From contig JAVWZM010000002.1 of the NCBI GenBank assembly GCA_036661035.1, positions 1-62,720 on the forward strand: DNA of 62,720 bases. Direction: 5' to 3'. Position numbers and translations under genes: made by a program. This DNA comes from JAGPHI01 sp036661035. GTDB lineage: Bacteria; Bacillota; Clostridia; Oscillospirales; Ruminococcaceae. Of this stretch, positions 43,516 to 52,400 are shown one piece after another (positions within the stretch are counted from its first letter, which is position 1; each line of letters begins with the position of its first letter). The notes under the pieces were generated by a model. That model saw nothing but the letters and a program-made list of their open reading frames with translations, had not been told where the DNA came from and made no database searches.

Positions 43516-43692
43516 CTAATCGCATTTCATGTTTTCCGAAAGACGCTCTTTAAATTCGCTGTAAGAATGGCAACCGCTGAGTAATTGCAGCTGCTCTGCA
43601 TCGGATAACGCAAGGAAACTGTCTTTTCGCTTTTGCTCATCTTGGGGCAATTCCATTGGAAAAGGAAAATTATTAAAACCGCTGTAATCCAT
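43516..43692 (-). CDS. Small hypothetical protein, 58 aa
   Basis: A short acidic soluble protein beginning MDYSGFNNFPFPMELP and ending in a helix with LSDAEQLQLLSGCHSYSEF. The ATG at 43692 has GAGGTG nine bases before it; a GTG at 43704 falls within that site. Short Clostridia proteins with a similar FNNFP start followed by LSDEE-like residues are familiar but unnamed. The stop is TAG. No operon partner is evident. Confidence 0.65.
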   Translation of the reverse strand: MDYSGFNNFPFPMELPQDEQKRKDSFLALSDAEQLQLLSGCHSYSEFKERLSENMKCD

Positions 43693-43710
43693 ATTACCAT
43701 ACACCTCTTT

Positions 43711-43786
43711 TCAATAAAACAAGTCTGCGGACTTGTTTATTAAAAACCTATACTATGTGCATACTACCGAACATGCACTATTAAAA
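43711..43786 (-). repeat. Mosaic hairpin repeat R1, copy 4 (modules A and B)
   Basis: Module A at 43713-43740 (AAACAAGTCTGCGGACTTGTTT) is intact. Module B (TATGTGCATACTACCGAACATGCA) is partly decayed. It lies between the histidine phosphatase and the 58-aa protein. Confidence 0.75.
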
Positions 43787-43858
43787 GTATATGGCAATTT
43801 GGGCAAAATTATACAGAGGATATAATTTTGCGTTAAATAATATGCTAAAATCCGTTTG

Positions 43859-44488
43859 CTAATCCAGATATCCAAAGGGCAGCACGTCTTTTGCCTCGCA
43901 TAGCTTGTCGCGCATCCACATTTCGGGGCTGCACATTACACTATATCCACAGCCTGAGTCTGCCATCCACTGTTCGCCGCTACGTTTAGGCAGGGCTGAT
44001 TGCGCAAGCATGCTCATTATTACACCGCCATGCGTAACACAGGCTGCCTCATCTATGCCCGATTTCATCATATATTCAAACATTTTCATCAAAGCATCTT
44101 TACATCGGGCATTAAAGTCCACTGCTGCTTCACCGCCCAAAGGCGTATAATGCTCTTTGGGTGTAAGCCATTTGGCAAAGCTTTCTGTTTGGGATAGCTG
44201 CTCTAAGGTTTTACCCTCAAATTCGCCGAAATTATTCTCTTTAAGTATCTCAAGCTGTAGCTTATTTTTAGCGTTTGGGAACAAAATTTCCGCCGTTTGA
44301 ACCGCCCTGTCAAGAGGGCTTGCAAAAACAGTATTCACCTGTGGATAGGTGTATTTGCCCTGTAGCTCATGCAATCTTTTTATCCCCTCGGCACACAGCG
44401 GCTCATTTGTGCCTCCGCCTATGTATTTGCCGCACAAATTACCCTCTGTTATTCCATGGCGGATTAGATATAAACGATAATTTTTCAT
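43859..44488 (-). CDS. Histidine phosphatase family protein (phosphoglycerate mutase-like)
   Basis: A 209-aa phosphatase with the catalytic histidine in YLIRHGITEGN near residue 9, the arginine in SPLDRAVQTAEIL near 60, the glutamate in NNFGEFEGKTLEQL near 82 and the second histidine in VTHGGVIMSML near 150. These include the CobC-type pattern, but no cobalamin gene is nearby and the substrate is open. The start is the ATG at 44488 after AGAGGC. The stop is TAG. Confidence 0.9.
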   Translation of the reverse strand: MKNYRLYLIRHGITEGNLCGKYIGGGTNEPLCAEGIKRLHELQGKYTYPQVNTVFASPLDRAVQTAEILFPNAKNKLQLEILKENNFGEFEGKTLEQLSQTESFAKWLTPKEHYTPLGGEAAVDFNARCKDALMKMFEYMMKSGIDEAACVTHGGVIMSMLAQSALPKRSGEQWMADSGCGYSVMCSPEMWMRDKLCEAKDVLPFGYLD

Positions 44489-44700
44489 AATAATGCCTCT
44501 TTTTCTATAAATTAACAAGCGTTAAGCTCATATTTCCCATAAATATAAATATAGCACATTTACTAATAATATTGTAACACATTTGTTTATAATGTAAAGT
44601 AGACACACTATATTTAGATACAAGTAATTAAACTGTGTGTATATGTAGCAGAGATTGTCGAGTTTTGAAATTTATACGGATTTTTTTGGATTTTTGTGTA

Positions 44701-44729
44701 TTTACAAATTGTTTTTAGTGTACTATAAT
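44701..44729 (+). promoter_or_regulatory. Promoter of the XRE regulator gene
   Basis: TTTACA at 44701-44706 and TATAAT at 44724-44729 are 17 bases apart, 32 bases before the start codon. Confidence 0.7.
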
Positions 44730-44761
44730 TTACAATACGTAAACGTGAAGGGGTATGCAAA

Positions 44762-45454
44762 ATGACGGCCGATTTCAACAGAGTGATTACGCTGCTGCGT
44801 AAAGAGCGTGGTGTAACGCAAAAACAAGCGGCACAAGATTTAGGTGTTTCTCAAGCACTTTTATCTCATTATGAAAAAGGCATACGCGAATGCGGATTAG
44901 ATTTCGTTGTTCGTGCTGCAAATTATTATAATGTTTCGTGCGATTACTTATTGGGGCGTTCTGCAGACCGCAGTGGTTTAATGCTAACTGTAGAAGACAT
45001 TCCTAATTCCGAATCAAACAAAGACGGAATATATCGTGGTTCAGTGCTACCAACGCTTAACAAAAAGCTTATCAGCAACAGCCTTAATATCTTGTACGAC
45101 AAGCTGAACGGCTGCCCCGACAAGGTGTTGGTGGGCGAGGTTTCGTCGTTTTTGATGCTTGCTGTATACAAGATGTTTCGTTTATTGTATACTGCCGGGC
45201 CAAAAAACGCAAGCAATATGTTTGGCGTTAAAGCATCTTTATATCCGGGATATTCTTCCGCCGCAATGGATATGGCCGAGGCTAACGTAAAGGCTGTGCT
45301 TAAGGGCGAGGATATCGGCAAAGGGCCTGCACTTAAAGATGTTTCTGCTTTTGCAATGACAACCGAAAGCCTTTCAAAAGAATATCCACTTTATGCCACC
45401 AGCCTTTTAAACCTAATTCGCACAAGCGAGCAGCGCATTGAAGGCACAAAATAG
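44762..45454 (+). CDS. XRE family helix-turn-helix protein
   Basis: A 230-aa protein with an N-terminal helix-turn-helix (VTQKQAAQDLGVSQALLSHY, residues 19-38, then YYNVSCDYLLGRS). The C-terminal ~150 residues are helical without a motif I recognise. This HTH plus long helical tail is common in Clostridia and probably acts as a repressor. AAGGGG lies eight bases before the ATG; the gene has its own promoter and terminator. The stop is TAG. Confidence 0.88.
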   Translation: MTADFNRVITLLRKERGVTQKQAAQDLGVSQALLSHYEKGIRECGLDFVVRAANYYNVSCDYLLGRSADRSGLMLTVEDIPNSESNKDGIYRGSVLPTLNKKLISNSLNILYDKLNGCPDKVLVGEVSSFLMLAVYKMFRLLYTAGPKNASNMFGVKASLYPGYSSAAMDMAEANVKAVLKGEDIGKGPALKDVSAFAMTTESLSKEYPLYATSLLNLIRTSEQRIEGTK

Positions 45455-45486
45455 CACCGCATATCCGCTTTGAATTAAGCCATAAA

Positions 45487-45550
45487 AGCTCCCCCATTAT
45501 TAAGGCATTGCTCTTTAAAGGCAGCCTTAATATATTGGGGAGTTATTTTT
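45487..45550 (+). terminator. Terminator after the XRE gene
   Basis: GCTCCCCCATTATTAAGGC pairs with GCCTTAATATATTGGGGAGT with a few mismatches and is followed by TATTTTT. Confidence 0.75.
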
Positions 45551-45679
45551 ATGGAAAGCTTTTGGTTTTTACATTCTCATATCTTCCCTATTTTGCATAA
45601 ATATTGATTTATTCGCTTATATTCTACAATAGTATGCCAATCATATATTTTACCGAATTGTGCAATTATTATAAAATAA

Positions 45680-45708
45680 CGGCATTATTGCGATAAGCAA
45701 TAATGCCG
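45680..45708 (-). terminator. Terminator of the HD-GYP gene
   Basis: CGGCATTATTGC pairs perfectly with its complement across five bases. On the minus strand TTATTTTAT follows. Confidence 0.8.
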
Positions 45709-45720
45709 CTTAATTTTCTT

Positions 45721-46830
45721 CTATTGGGGATTATATAATATACTTGGCATATCGTCGCCTTCTTCAAGAACGCCTTCTATGGTAATATTAAGATATTTAA
45801 AATCGTGTGCCAAGTCTATCTCTTGCCCAAGCTCAGACTCACCCGAAAAAACGCGCACACGAGGGCGCAGAATATTATACGGATAGTTCTTAATTACCAC
45901 TGCCATATCGCCGCTGCTTAGCTTTACGATAGCTCCTAGCGGATATGCGGCAACAGTGCGCAGGAAGGCTTGCAGAACATCGTAATCAAAATGCGTTTGC
46001 GCGCCGCCCATCATGTACTCTATAGCCTCGCTAGACGTCCATGCTTTACGATATGAGCGCTTAGATGTAAGAGCGTCATACACGTCTGCTACAGCCAGTA
46101 TGCGGCCATACAGCGGTATCTCGTTGCCTTTAAGCCCAAGGGGATAACCCGTTCCGTCATATCTTTCGTGATGTGTGCGAATGCCCGATAAAATCTCAAA
46201 GGAAAAACTTCGGCTGGTTTTGAGACGCTCCACTGCTTTGTCGGGGTGTGATTTAATTATTTCAAATTCTTCATCTGTAAGCTTGCCTTGTTTATTGATA
46301 ATATCAAGCGAGATATCAAGCTTGCCTGTATCGTGCAATAACCCACAGGTACATAAATCCAGCTGCTTTGCTTTAGGTAGGTTAAGCTGTATGGCAATAA
46401 GCGCACTTAATATGCCCACATACATGCTGTGGGTATATGTGTAGTTATCGTAATCTTTTATTTCGATAACGTTTAAAAGGCAATCGCTTTTGGATAGTGC
46501 ATATAGCAACAAGTTTTCCGCCGTTTTTCGCACAGCGCGATAAGCGGCTGTTGTAATTACAGATTTTCTTGTGTATTCGTCAAAAATACTTTTAAGCTGT
46601 GCAATGGTTTCTTTTTTAAGCTGAGGCGAAATAGCTTCTTCTACATGAATATCATCACAAAATTCGCTATCAATATATGCTCCCGGTACATCGTGTGTAG
46701 CCAGCTTGTTTATGGAATTTTCATTTAATATTTCGCCAATTGTCAATAGCGAAAAAAATGCTCCTTCACTCGCTACATCACGCGCTAAAACCATTCCCGG
46801 TTTCAAAAATTGCAATGGTACATAAATCAT
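45721..46830 (-). CDS. HD-GYP domain protein, probable cyclic di-GMP phosphodiesterase
   Basis: A 369-aa protein with an N-terminal domain of unknown type (LQFLKPGMVLARDV, found in many HD-GYP proteins) and a central HD-GYP domain: LLHDTGKLD near residue 170 and THHERYDGTGYPLG near 230. All metal ligands appear intact. It probably lowers cyclic di-GMP. The start is the ATG at 46830, seven bases after AAGGAA; the frame is open upstream through that site. The stop is TAG. Confidence 0.9.
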   Translation of the reverse strand: MIYVPLQFLKPGMVLARDVASEGAFFSLLTIGEILNENSINKLATHDVPGAYIDSEFCDDIHVEEAISPQLKKETIAQLKSIFDEYTRKSVITTAAYRAVRKTAENLLLYALSKSDCLLNVIEIKDYDNYTYTHSMYVGILSALIAIQLNLPKAKQLDLCTCGLLHDTGKLDISLDIINKQGKLTDEEFEIIKSHPDKAVERLKTSRSFSFEILSGIRTHHERYDGTGYPLGLKGNEIPLYGRILAVADVYDALTSKRSYRKAWTSSEAIEYMMGGAQTHFDYDVLQAFLRTVAAYPLGAIVKLSSGDMAVVIKNYPYNILRPRVRVFSGESELGQEIDLAHDFKYLNITIEGVLEEGDDMPSILYNPQ

Positions 46831-46877
46831 CGTTTCATTCCTTACAAGTATTGACATTATTAGATGCTACATATTAT

Positions 46878-46906
46878 ATAATACTATTAATACTGCTTAA
46901 AGTCAA
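46878..46906 (-). promoter_or_regulatory. Promoter of the HD-GYP gene
   Basis: On the minus strand TTGACT (46906-46901) and TATTAT (46883-46878) are 17 bases apart, about 48 bases before the start. The rest of the gap to galK contains a hairpin of GCCTTTTAC and GTAAAAGGC (47077-47112) without a U-run. Confidence 0.65.
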
Positions 46907-47123
46907 TTTAAAAATAATTTATATCATTTCTTTTACATTTTATTATGTTCAGAAGAATTTATACGCCTTATTTGTACTCTGCTCGCCTTGCGCTCAAATG
47001 TTTAGTATATAACCAAAAATTGCAGTATTTTTGCAGTTGCTTTTCGTCTGTAATGTTATGCCTACTTAGAATATCAGCCTTTTACATGAGCATATCATCA
47101 CACGTAAAAGGCCGATTAAGTTC

Positions 47124-48416
47124 TTATTCTTCTACTCTTATTGCGCCGTAATTTCTTACAGAAAGTACATAGCAAGCATCTTTACCAAAAACATTATCCA
47201 ATGCGCTGCGGTATTCTTTTACAAGCTCATTCGGCACAAATGCCTGTATTGTGCCTGCAAACCCTCCGCCCTGCAAGCGCCACGCGCCTTTCCCGTTTAA
47301 AATGCGCTGGCTTATTGCACAGCCAAGAGCAACACCTTGTTCAGACGGATTTTTAATGCTGTACGCATTTTGATTGTATTCAAAGGAAGAATGTCCGCCG
47401 TCTATTATCAGCGATAAAAAGTCGTTAAATCGGTCTTCTTTTACGGCATTACTTAATGCCGCCGCACGTTTGCAATCCGCAAAAAAATGTATTGCGCGTA
47501 AAATAGCTCTGTCGGAGCAGGTTTTTCTTATTTCTGATATTTTATCGAAAAATTCATTTTCGTCTACTTCGCGCAAAACAGATTTGCCAAAATAGGCAGC
47601 TACGCTTTCCATTTCGGCGCGAATAGCCGCATAATCGTCCGTTAAATCCGCATGGCTACCTTTTGTATCTGTGATGCATAAAGAAAAGCCGTACTTTGCC
47701 AAGTTGAAATCGACGCCGTTTACAACCGGCGAATTAGGATTTTTAAAATCTATAGTAATTGCTCTGCCTACAGACGAGGCTGTTTGATCCATAAGCCCAC
47801 TGGGCTTGCCAAAAAACACATTCTCGGCATATTGGCTTATCTGAGCAATTTTAACCGGTGTAAATTTAAAATTGTTGTATTCTCCATTGATAATCGCGCC
47901 AATTACTACCTCGAACGCCGCCGAGCTGGATAGCCCAGAGCCGCGCAAAACGTCAGATGTGGTATATACGTTTAATCCGCCTATATCACCATTTTCATTT
48001 TTAATTCCCGCCGCAACACCACGTATTAACGACGCAGAACGTCCTTGCTCTTTTTTAACGGGAACAAGATTTTCAAGGTTTACAATATCGGCATTATCAA
48101 ATCCGTGGGACTTCACCTTTATGCAATTGGAATTGGTTTTCGACACAACTGCAATGATGTCCAAATTCACAGCCGCCGCCATTACTACGCCATTATTATG
48201 GTCTGTATGGTTGCCGCCTATTTCTGTGCGTCCCGGTGCTGAATATATGCTTACGCTTTGCTCCTCGCCATAAATTTCACCAAACTGCCTTACTGCATTT
48301 GCATAACGCAAACGCTGACCTTGCACCTTTATATCATCGGCATTATAAAGGCTTTTAAATCTGCTGTCAAATGCGCCGCTTTCCAGTTTAGCTATTAAAT
48401 CTTTTATTTTATACAT
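47124..48416 (-). CDS. galK: Galactokinase
   Basis: Phosphorylates galactose at C1, the entry to the Leloir pathway. The 430-aa GHMP kinase has the galactokinase signature as GRTEIGGNHTDHNNG near residue 59 (usual GRVNLIGEHTDYNxG, so two positions differ), the ATP loop LRGSGLSSSAAFE near 160 and the third motif GGGFAGTIQAF near 390. It is about 40 residues longer than E. coli GalK, partly through an N-terminal extension. The start is the ATG at 48416 after AGAGGTG. A divergent AraC regulator adjoins it. Confidence 0.9.
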   Translation of the reverse strand: MYKIKDLIAKLESGAFDSRFKSLYNADDIKVQGQRLRYANAVRQFGEIYGEEQSVSIYSAPGRTEIGGNHTDHNNGVVMAAAVNLDIIAVVSKTNSNCIKVKSHGFDNADIVNLENLVPVKKEQGRSASLIRGVAAGIKNENGDIGGLNVYTTSDVLRGSGLSSSAAFEVVIGAIINGEYNNFKFTPVKIAQISQYAENVFFGKPSGLMDQTASSVGRAITIDFKNPNSPVVNGVDFNLAKYGFSLCITDTKGSHADLTDDYAAIRAEMESVAAYFGKSVLREVDENEFFDKISEIRKTCSDRAILRAIHFFADCKRAAALSNAVKEDRFNDFLSLIIDGGHSSFEYNQNAYSIKNPSEQGVALGCAISQRILNGKGAWRLQGGGFAGTIQAFVPNELVKEYRSALDNVFGKDACYVLSVRNYGAIRVEE

Positions 48417-48555
48417 AAAAAACACCTCTAGAAACATTATATCAAACATTATATATTAGTAAACGATATTTTGCCGCTAAAATATGGACTTTTGTTGATA
48501 TAACCAATATTATCTGTTATAATGATAAAAAGAATACTCGAAAGAGGTGGCAGCA

Positions 48556-49395
48556 ATGGCAGGCACTTATAAACAATCCTTTAAACAAAATTATACCGAC
48601 AATGTTGAGCTTTCCATTTTCAATTGCGGTCTGCAAAGCTGTGAGCGCGGATATACCTGGGGGCCGGCTGTGCGCGACCATTATTTAATCCATTTTGTAG
48701 TAAGCGGCAAGGGCAGCTACACCGTAAACAGCACTGTATATGAGCTTAATGCAGGCGATGTATTTTTGGCGAAGCCCAATCAATTAATTACATATTCCGC
48801 AGATAATAACGAGCCTTGGGAATATTATTGGGTTGGCTTTAACGGCGCATGCGCCAATAAATTAGTTACTCAATTGCCCTTTAGCGAAAACGCGCCAATA
48901 CACCATTGCAAAAACCCAGAGGCTGTAAAAAAAGCACTGCTTGATATATTTTTATCCCGTGGTACAGGTGTGCAAAACGAGGCAAAAATGGTGGGGTATT
49001 TGTATCTTTTCATCGCCGAGCTAATGCAGGAGGCGCTGGAGCTTGATTTGCACAGCGTAAGCTCTAATTCGCATTATGTGTTTAACGCGGTGAAATATAT
49101 TCAGTTTAACTACTCCCACGATATAAGCATATACGACATCGCAAAAGCCGTAGGCATTAGCCGAAGCCATTTGTATCGTGTTTTTATGGAAAAGGTTGGC
49201 CAGTCACCAATTGATTATCTTACCAATTATCGTATCAGCGAAGCATGTTTCCTTTTAAAAAGCTCTCAGCTTTCAATTGCCGAAATCGCCGTATCTGTGG
49301 GCTTTTTTGACCAGTTTTATTTTTCTCGTGTGTTTAAAAAGAACAAAGGCGTACCACCCAGCCGATATTTGGCAAGCCTGCAAGAGGCAAAATAA
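48556..49395 (+). CDS. AraC family transcriptional regulator
   Basis: A 279-aa regulator with an N-terminal cupin-like sugar-sensing domain (HFVVSGKGSYTVN, LNAGDVFLAKPNQL) and two C-terminal helix-turn-helix motifs (YDIAKAVGISRSHLYRVF and IAEIAVSVGFFDQFYFSRVF). Divergent orientation from galK suggests control of galactose use. The start is the ATG at 48556, six bases after GAGGTG. A sugar-binding lipoprotein gene follows 66 bases later. Confidence 0.9.
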   Translation: MAGTYKQSFKQNYTDNVELSIFNCGLQSCERGYTWGPAVRDHYLIHFVVSGKGSYTVNSTVYELNAGDVFLAKPNQLITYSADNNEPWEYYWVGFNGACANKLVTQLPFSENAPIHHCKNPEAVKKALLDIFLSRGTGVQNEAKMVGYLYLFIAELMQEALELDLHSVSSNSHYVFNAVKYIQFNYSHDISIYDIAKAVGISRSHLYRVFMEKVGQSPIDYLTNYRISEACFLLKSSQLSIAEIAVSVGFFDQFYFSRVFKKNKGVPPSRYLASLQEAK

Positions 49396-49461
49396 CAAAT
49401 TCGTCTTTAAAATAAGCTTTTGCCATTTGGCGTAGCTTATAAGGCGGAAATAGGGGTTTTG

Positions 49462-50394
49462 ATGAAACGTATATTCTGTATAATGCTATGCATATGCGCA
49501 TGCCTTAATTTGTGCGCATGCAATACATTTAAAAAAGAACCTGCAAGGCTTTCGGTACTTTTGCGCGAAAGCGATGATGTTTTCATCGACATGTCGCAAT
49601 TAGAAAGCGGTGCCGGTGAAAAATATATTATAGATACGCAAAAAGTTTCAGCCGCACTGCAAAAAGAGAAGGCTGAGGAAGCCATAAAAAACGGTTCTTT
49701 TGCCATAATATTAGATAATTTTGATGAAAGCGGCACAAATAGCGTTATTGCAATAGCAAAAAGCAGCGGAACGCCTGTTATATTAATAGGCAATGCACCA
49801 AAGCCTGCAATAATGGACAGCTACGACAAGCTGTGGTACTTGGGCGCCAATGCCACCCAAGGCGGAGAACTTTTAGGCAGCAAAATAGGCAATATGTATA
49901 AGAGCGGTGCCATTTCGGATAACGGAGATGGGATATTAGAATATTCAATGCTTGACGCAGGCAAAACAGATGTTATTTCGAGTACGATTGCAAGCTGTGC
50001 AGATTTAGGCGTATTTTCGCAAGAAATCGCAAGTTATAACGAGTGTTATAGCGCTGATACTGCATACAATTCAGCAATTGAAACAATAAATGGAGAAAAT
50101 GCAGGAGAGTTGATTTTGTGCTATGGCACACAAATTGCCAAAGCAGCCTTGAGAGCAAAAGAAGAAACAAAATCCGCCGTGCCAATCGCCTGTATTGGCG
50201 ATGGTACTCTTGCGGATAACGAGGATTTGAAAAGTAATTTGCTCGCATATACGGCGTACCCTGCGCAAGATATTGCAACAGCGGCGCTTGCGTATCTTAA
50301 TAACATAATGCTTGGCGAGGCTGTAACAAACGGCACGCCATATGCCATTGACGAGCATAAAGCGCTGCTGTTCCCATACATAAGCAGCAATTAA
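49462..50394 (+). CDS. Sugar-binding lipoprotein (galactose/ribose-type periplasmic binding protein)
   Basis: A 310-aa protein with a lipoprotein signal: a hydrophobic core and the lipobox LCAC near residue 20, preceded by other cysteines. The rest has the two-lobe fold of type 1 sugar-binding proteins: FAIILDNFDESGTNSVIAIAK, GTPVILIGN, YLGANATQGGELLGSKI, ACIGDGTLA. These blocks resemble MglB. No ABC transporter genes are next to it, so it may serve a transporter encoded elsewhere or act as a sensor. AGGGG lies about five bases before the ATG. Confidence 0.82.
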   Translation: MKRIFCIMLCICACLNLCACNTFKKEPARLSVLLRESDDVFIDMSQLESGAGEKYIIDTQKVSAALQKEKAEEAIKNGSFAIILDNFDESGTNSVIAIAKSSGTPVILIGNAPKPAIMDSYDKLWYLGANATQGGELLGSKIGNMYKSGAISDNGDGILEYSMLDAGKTDVISSTIASCADLGVFSQEIASYNECYSADTAYNSAIETINGENAGELILCYGTQIAKAALRAKEETKSAVPIACIGDGTLADNEDLKSNLLAYTAYPAQDIATAALAYLNNIMLGEAVTNGTPYAIDEHKALLFPYISSN

Positions 50395-50412
50395 TAAAGC
50401 TAGGAGCATAAA

Positions 50413-51786
50413 ATGCCATTTTATAAAAATCAAATAATAACGCTTAAAATATTATCGCTATCAAGCGACGGCAGCGGCGTGGGCAAATATGACGGGCAAG
50501 CTGTTTTTGTTCCATTTACAGCTCCGGGCGACGAATTACTTGTTAAAATAGTAAAGCCGTGCCAAACCTACGCATTCGGCATAATTGAAAAAATTTTGAA
50601 TAAATCCAAGGCTCGTGTTGAGCCGGATTGTGCCTTTTTTGGCAAATGCGGTGGGTGTGCGCTTAGGCATATAAGCTATGAAAGCGAGCTTGTAGAAAAA
50701 CGCGGTTTTGTATACGACAGCATGCTGCGTATTGGCGGAATTGAAGCGCCCGTGTCAAACACCATTCCCTCCCCTGTTTTAAACCGCTATCGTAATAAGG
50801 TACAGCTACCTGTATTTACAGACGACGACGGCAAGGTAAAAACAGGCTTTTTTGCAGGGCGCAGCCACAGAATTATTCCGTGCGAGGACTGCCTTTTGCA
50901 GCCTTTGATATTTACGCAAATTTTATCGGCTGTTTGCGCGCTCTTAACACAATATCATATTTCATGCTATAACGAGCTGCGCGGCACAGGGCTGATGCGG
51001 CACATTTATTTGCGCCATGCGGTAAGCACAAACAAAGTTATGGTATGCTTTGTAATCAACGGTAAAGCACTTCCTCACAGCGACAAAATCGTAAAAGCAT
51101 TAGTGGCGGATTTCCCCGAAATATCCACCATTGTAATAAACGTAAACACAAAAATTACCAACGTGATAACAGGCAGCGAATGTATATCCTTATACGGAAG
51201 CGGCATGCTGGAAGACACCCTATGTGATGTACCCGTTTCCCTTAGCCCTCTTTCGTTTTACCAAGTAAACACTCTTGGTGCGCAGCAGCTTTATGCCGTG
51301 GCAGCCCTTTTTGCCAATGTGCAAAAAAACGAAACCTTGTTGGATTTATATTGCGGTGCAGGCACTATCGGCCTTAGCATGGCAAAGGATTGCAAGCAAT
51401 TAATCGGCGTTGAAATTGTGCCCGACGCAATACGTTCCGCCATCAAAAACGCCGAAATAATGGGAATATCTCACGCTAAATTTATCTGTGCAGATGCATC
51501 AAATGCCGCAGCAGAGCTATTCCAAGACGGCATACGCCCAGATGTGGTAATAATGGATCCACCGCGTAAAGGCAGCGATGTAGCCACCATGGACGCCGTA
51601 GTAAGCATGGCACCCAGCCGCATTGTAATGGTAAGCTGCAACGCCGCCACCGCCGCACGGGACTGCAAATACCTCTCGCAGCAAGGCTACACCCCCACCG
51701 CCATCCAGCCCGTAGACATGTTCCCCCGAACAAAGCATGTGGAGTGTGTGGTGTTGCTAGCAAGAAAGAAAAATTGCGCAGAATAA
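50413..51786 (+). CDS. rlmD: 23S rRNA (uracil-C5)-methyltransferase, RlmD/TrmA family
   Basis: A 457-aa SAM-dependent enzyme that methylates uracil in ribosomal RNA. The N-terminal TRAM domain covers about residues 1-58. An iron-sulfur cysteine set follows (C-X5-CGGC: CAFFGKCGGCALRH). The SAM domain has YCGAGTIGLSMA near 315 and DPPRKGSD near 376, and the catalytic cysteine is in MVSCNAATAARDC near 410. Paralogues that modify different uracils look alike, so the exact target is not certain. AGGAG precedes the ATG. Confidence 0.9.
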   Translation: MPFYKNQIITLKILSLSSDGSGVGKYDGQAVFVPFTAPGDELLVKIVKPCQTYAFGIIEKILNKSKARVEPDCAFFGKCGGCALRHISYESELVEKRGFVYDSMLRIGGIEAPVSNTIPSPVLNRYRNKVQLPVFTDDDGKVKTGFFAGRSHRIIPCEDCLLQPLIFTQILSAVCALLTQYHISCYNELRGTGLMRHIYLRHAVSTNKVMVCFVINGKALPHSDKIVKALVADFPEISTIVINVNTKITNVITGSECISLYGSGMLEDTLCDVPVSLSPLSFYQVNTLGAQQLYAVAALFANVQKNETLLDLYCGAGTIGLSMAKDCKQLIGVEIVPDAIRSAIKNAEIMGISHAKFICADASNAAAELFQDGIRPDVVIMDPPRKGSDVATMDAVVSMAPSRIVMVSCNAATAARDCKYLSQQGYTPTAIQPVDMFPRTKHVECVVLLARKKNCAE

Positions 51787-51846
51787 ATGGTTTTGAAAAT
51801 TCAGTTTGTGCTTACGCACTGCTGATTTGTGTTTATGCAACTACTA

Positions 51847-51908
51847 GTTTGCACTTATAACACTACGCATTAGATAAGTTTTAACAGGCAAGGCTTGCCT
51901 TGCTTGAT
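51847..51908 (+). repeat. Mosaic hairpin repeat R1, copy 5 (degenerate B, replaced A)
   Basis: Module B is weakened (TGCACTTATAACACTACGCA) but the conserved TAGATAAGTTTT remains. In the place of module A is a different perfect hairpin, GCAAGGCTTGCCTTGC, suggesting an exchange of the stem sequence. Confidence 0.55.
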
Positions 51909-51943
51909 TGAATATATTAAACAAAAGAAAGACGGTAAATAAA

Positions 51944-52084
51944 ATGGGCGACAGAAATATTAAAAAAGAAACTAAGAAACCTAAGAAATCCGACAAAAAA
52001 GCAACTGCGACTTTATCTTCATCTACGCCAAGGCCTATTGCGGTTCAGCCTGAGCTGATAAAAAAAGAGAAGAAATTAAAGTAG
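51944..52084 (+). CDS. Lysine-rich small protein, 46 aa
   Basis: ATG to TAG, 47 codons, with a weak AAGACGG site about nine bases before the ATG. The protein starts MGDRNIKKETKKPKKSDKK, has a Ser/Thr/Pro middle (SSSTPRPIAVQPELI) and ends KKEKKLK; about one residue in three is lysine. Very small basic proteins of this kind, with the same MGDRNxKKExKKPKK start, occur in Clostridia as hypothetical proteins, so I consider it real. Binding to nucleic acid is possible from the charge but not shown. Confidence 0.7.
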   Translation: MGDRNIKKETKKPKKSDKKATATLSSSTPRPIAVQPELIKKEKKLK

Positions 52085-52134
52085 CAATTGTACACGACAG
52101 CGTCGAAAAGCTTTATTTAGCTTTTTGCAAAAAC

Positions 52135-52171
52135 ATTTCTGCTGCGATACTTAACATATTGCAGCAGAAAT
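52135..52171 (+). terminator. Hairpin after the 46-aa gene
   Basis: ATTTCTGCTGC pairs perfectly with GCAGCAGAAAT. The U-run is weak. The rest of the 316-base gap up to the amidohydrolase holds an R1 remnant and short inverted repeats around TATGCAT. Confidence 0.5.
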
Positions 52172-52300
52172 ATTTCATTATCAGTATGTAGTAAAGATTA
52201 TAGTTAATTTCATTTTAACATGAAATTCTTTTATATTGCATGGCGCATTTAGAATTGCATAGGCTCTGTTTAATGCAAACTATGCATGATTATATTGTTG

Positions 52301-52360
52301 ATTTTAACGCATGGGTGATATTACACATGCATAATTAAAACTGTTTTGCGAAATACTTTT
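52301..52360 (-). repeat. Mosaic hairpin repeat R1, copy 6 (degenerate B and C)
   Basis: GCATGGGTGATATTACACATGC is a decayed module B, followed by the conserved ATAATTAAAACTGTTTTGCG of module C. Module A is absent. Confidence 0.55.
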
Positions 52361-52400
52361 AGCAAAATTACGAAACGTTTTAAAAGATAAGGAGCGCGTA

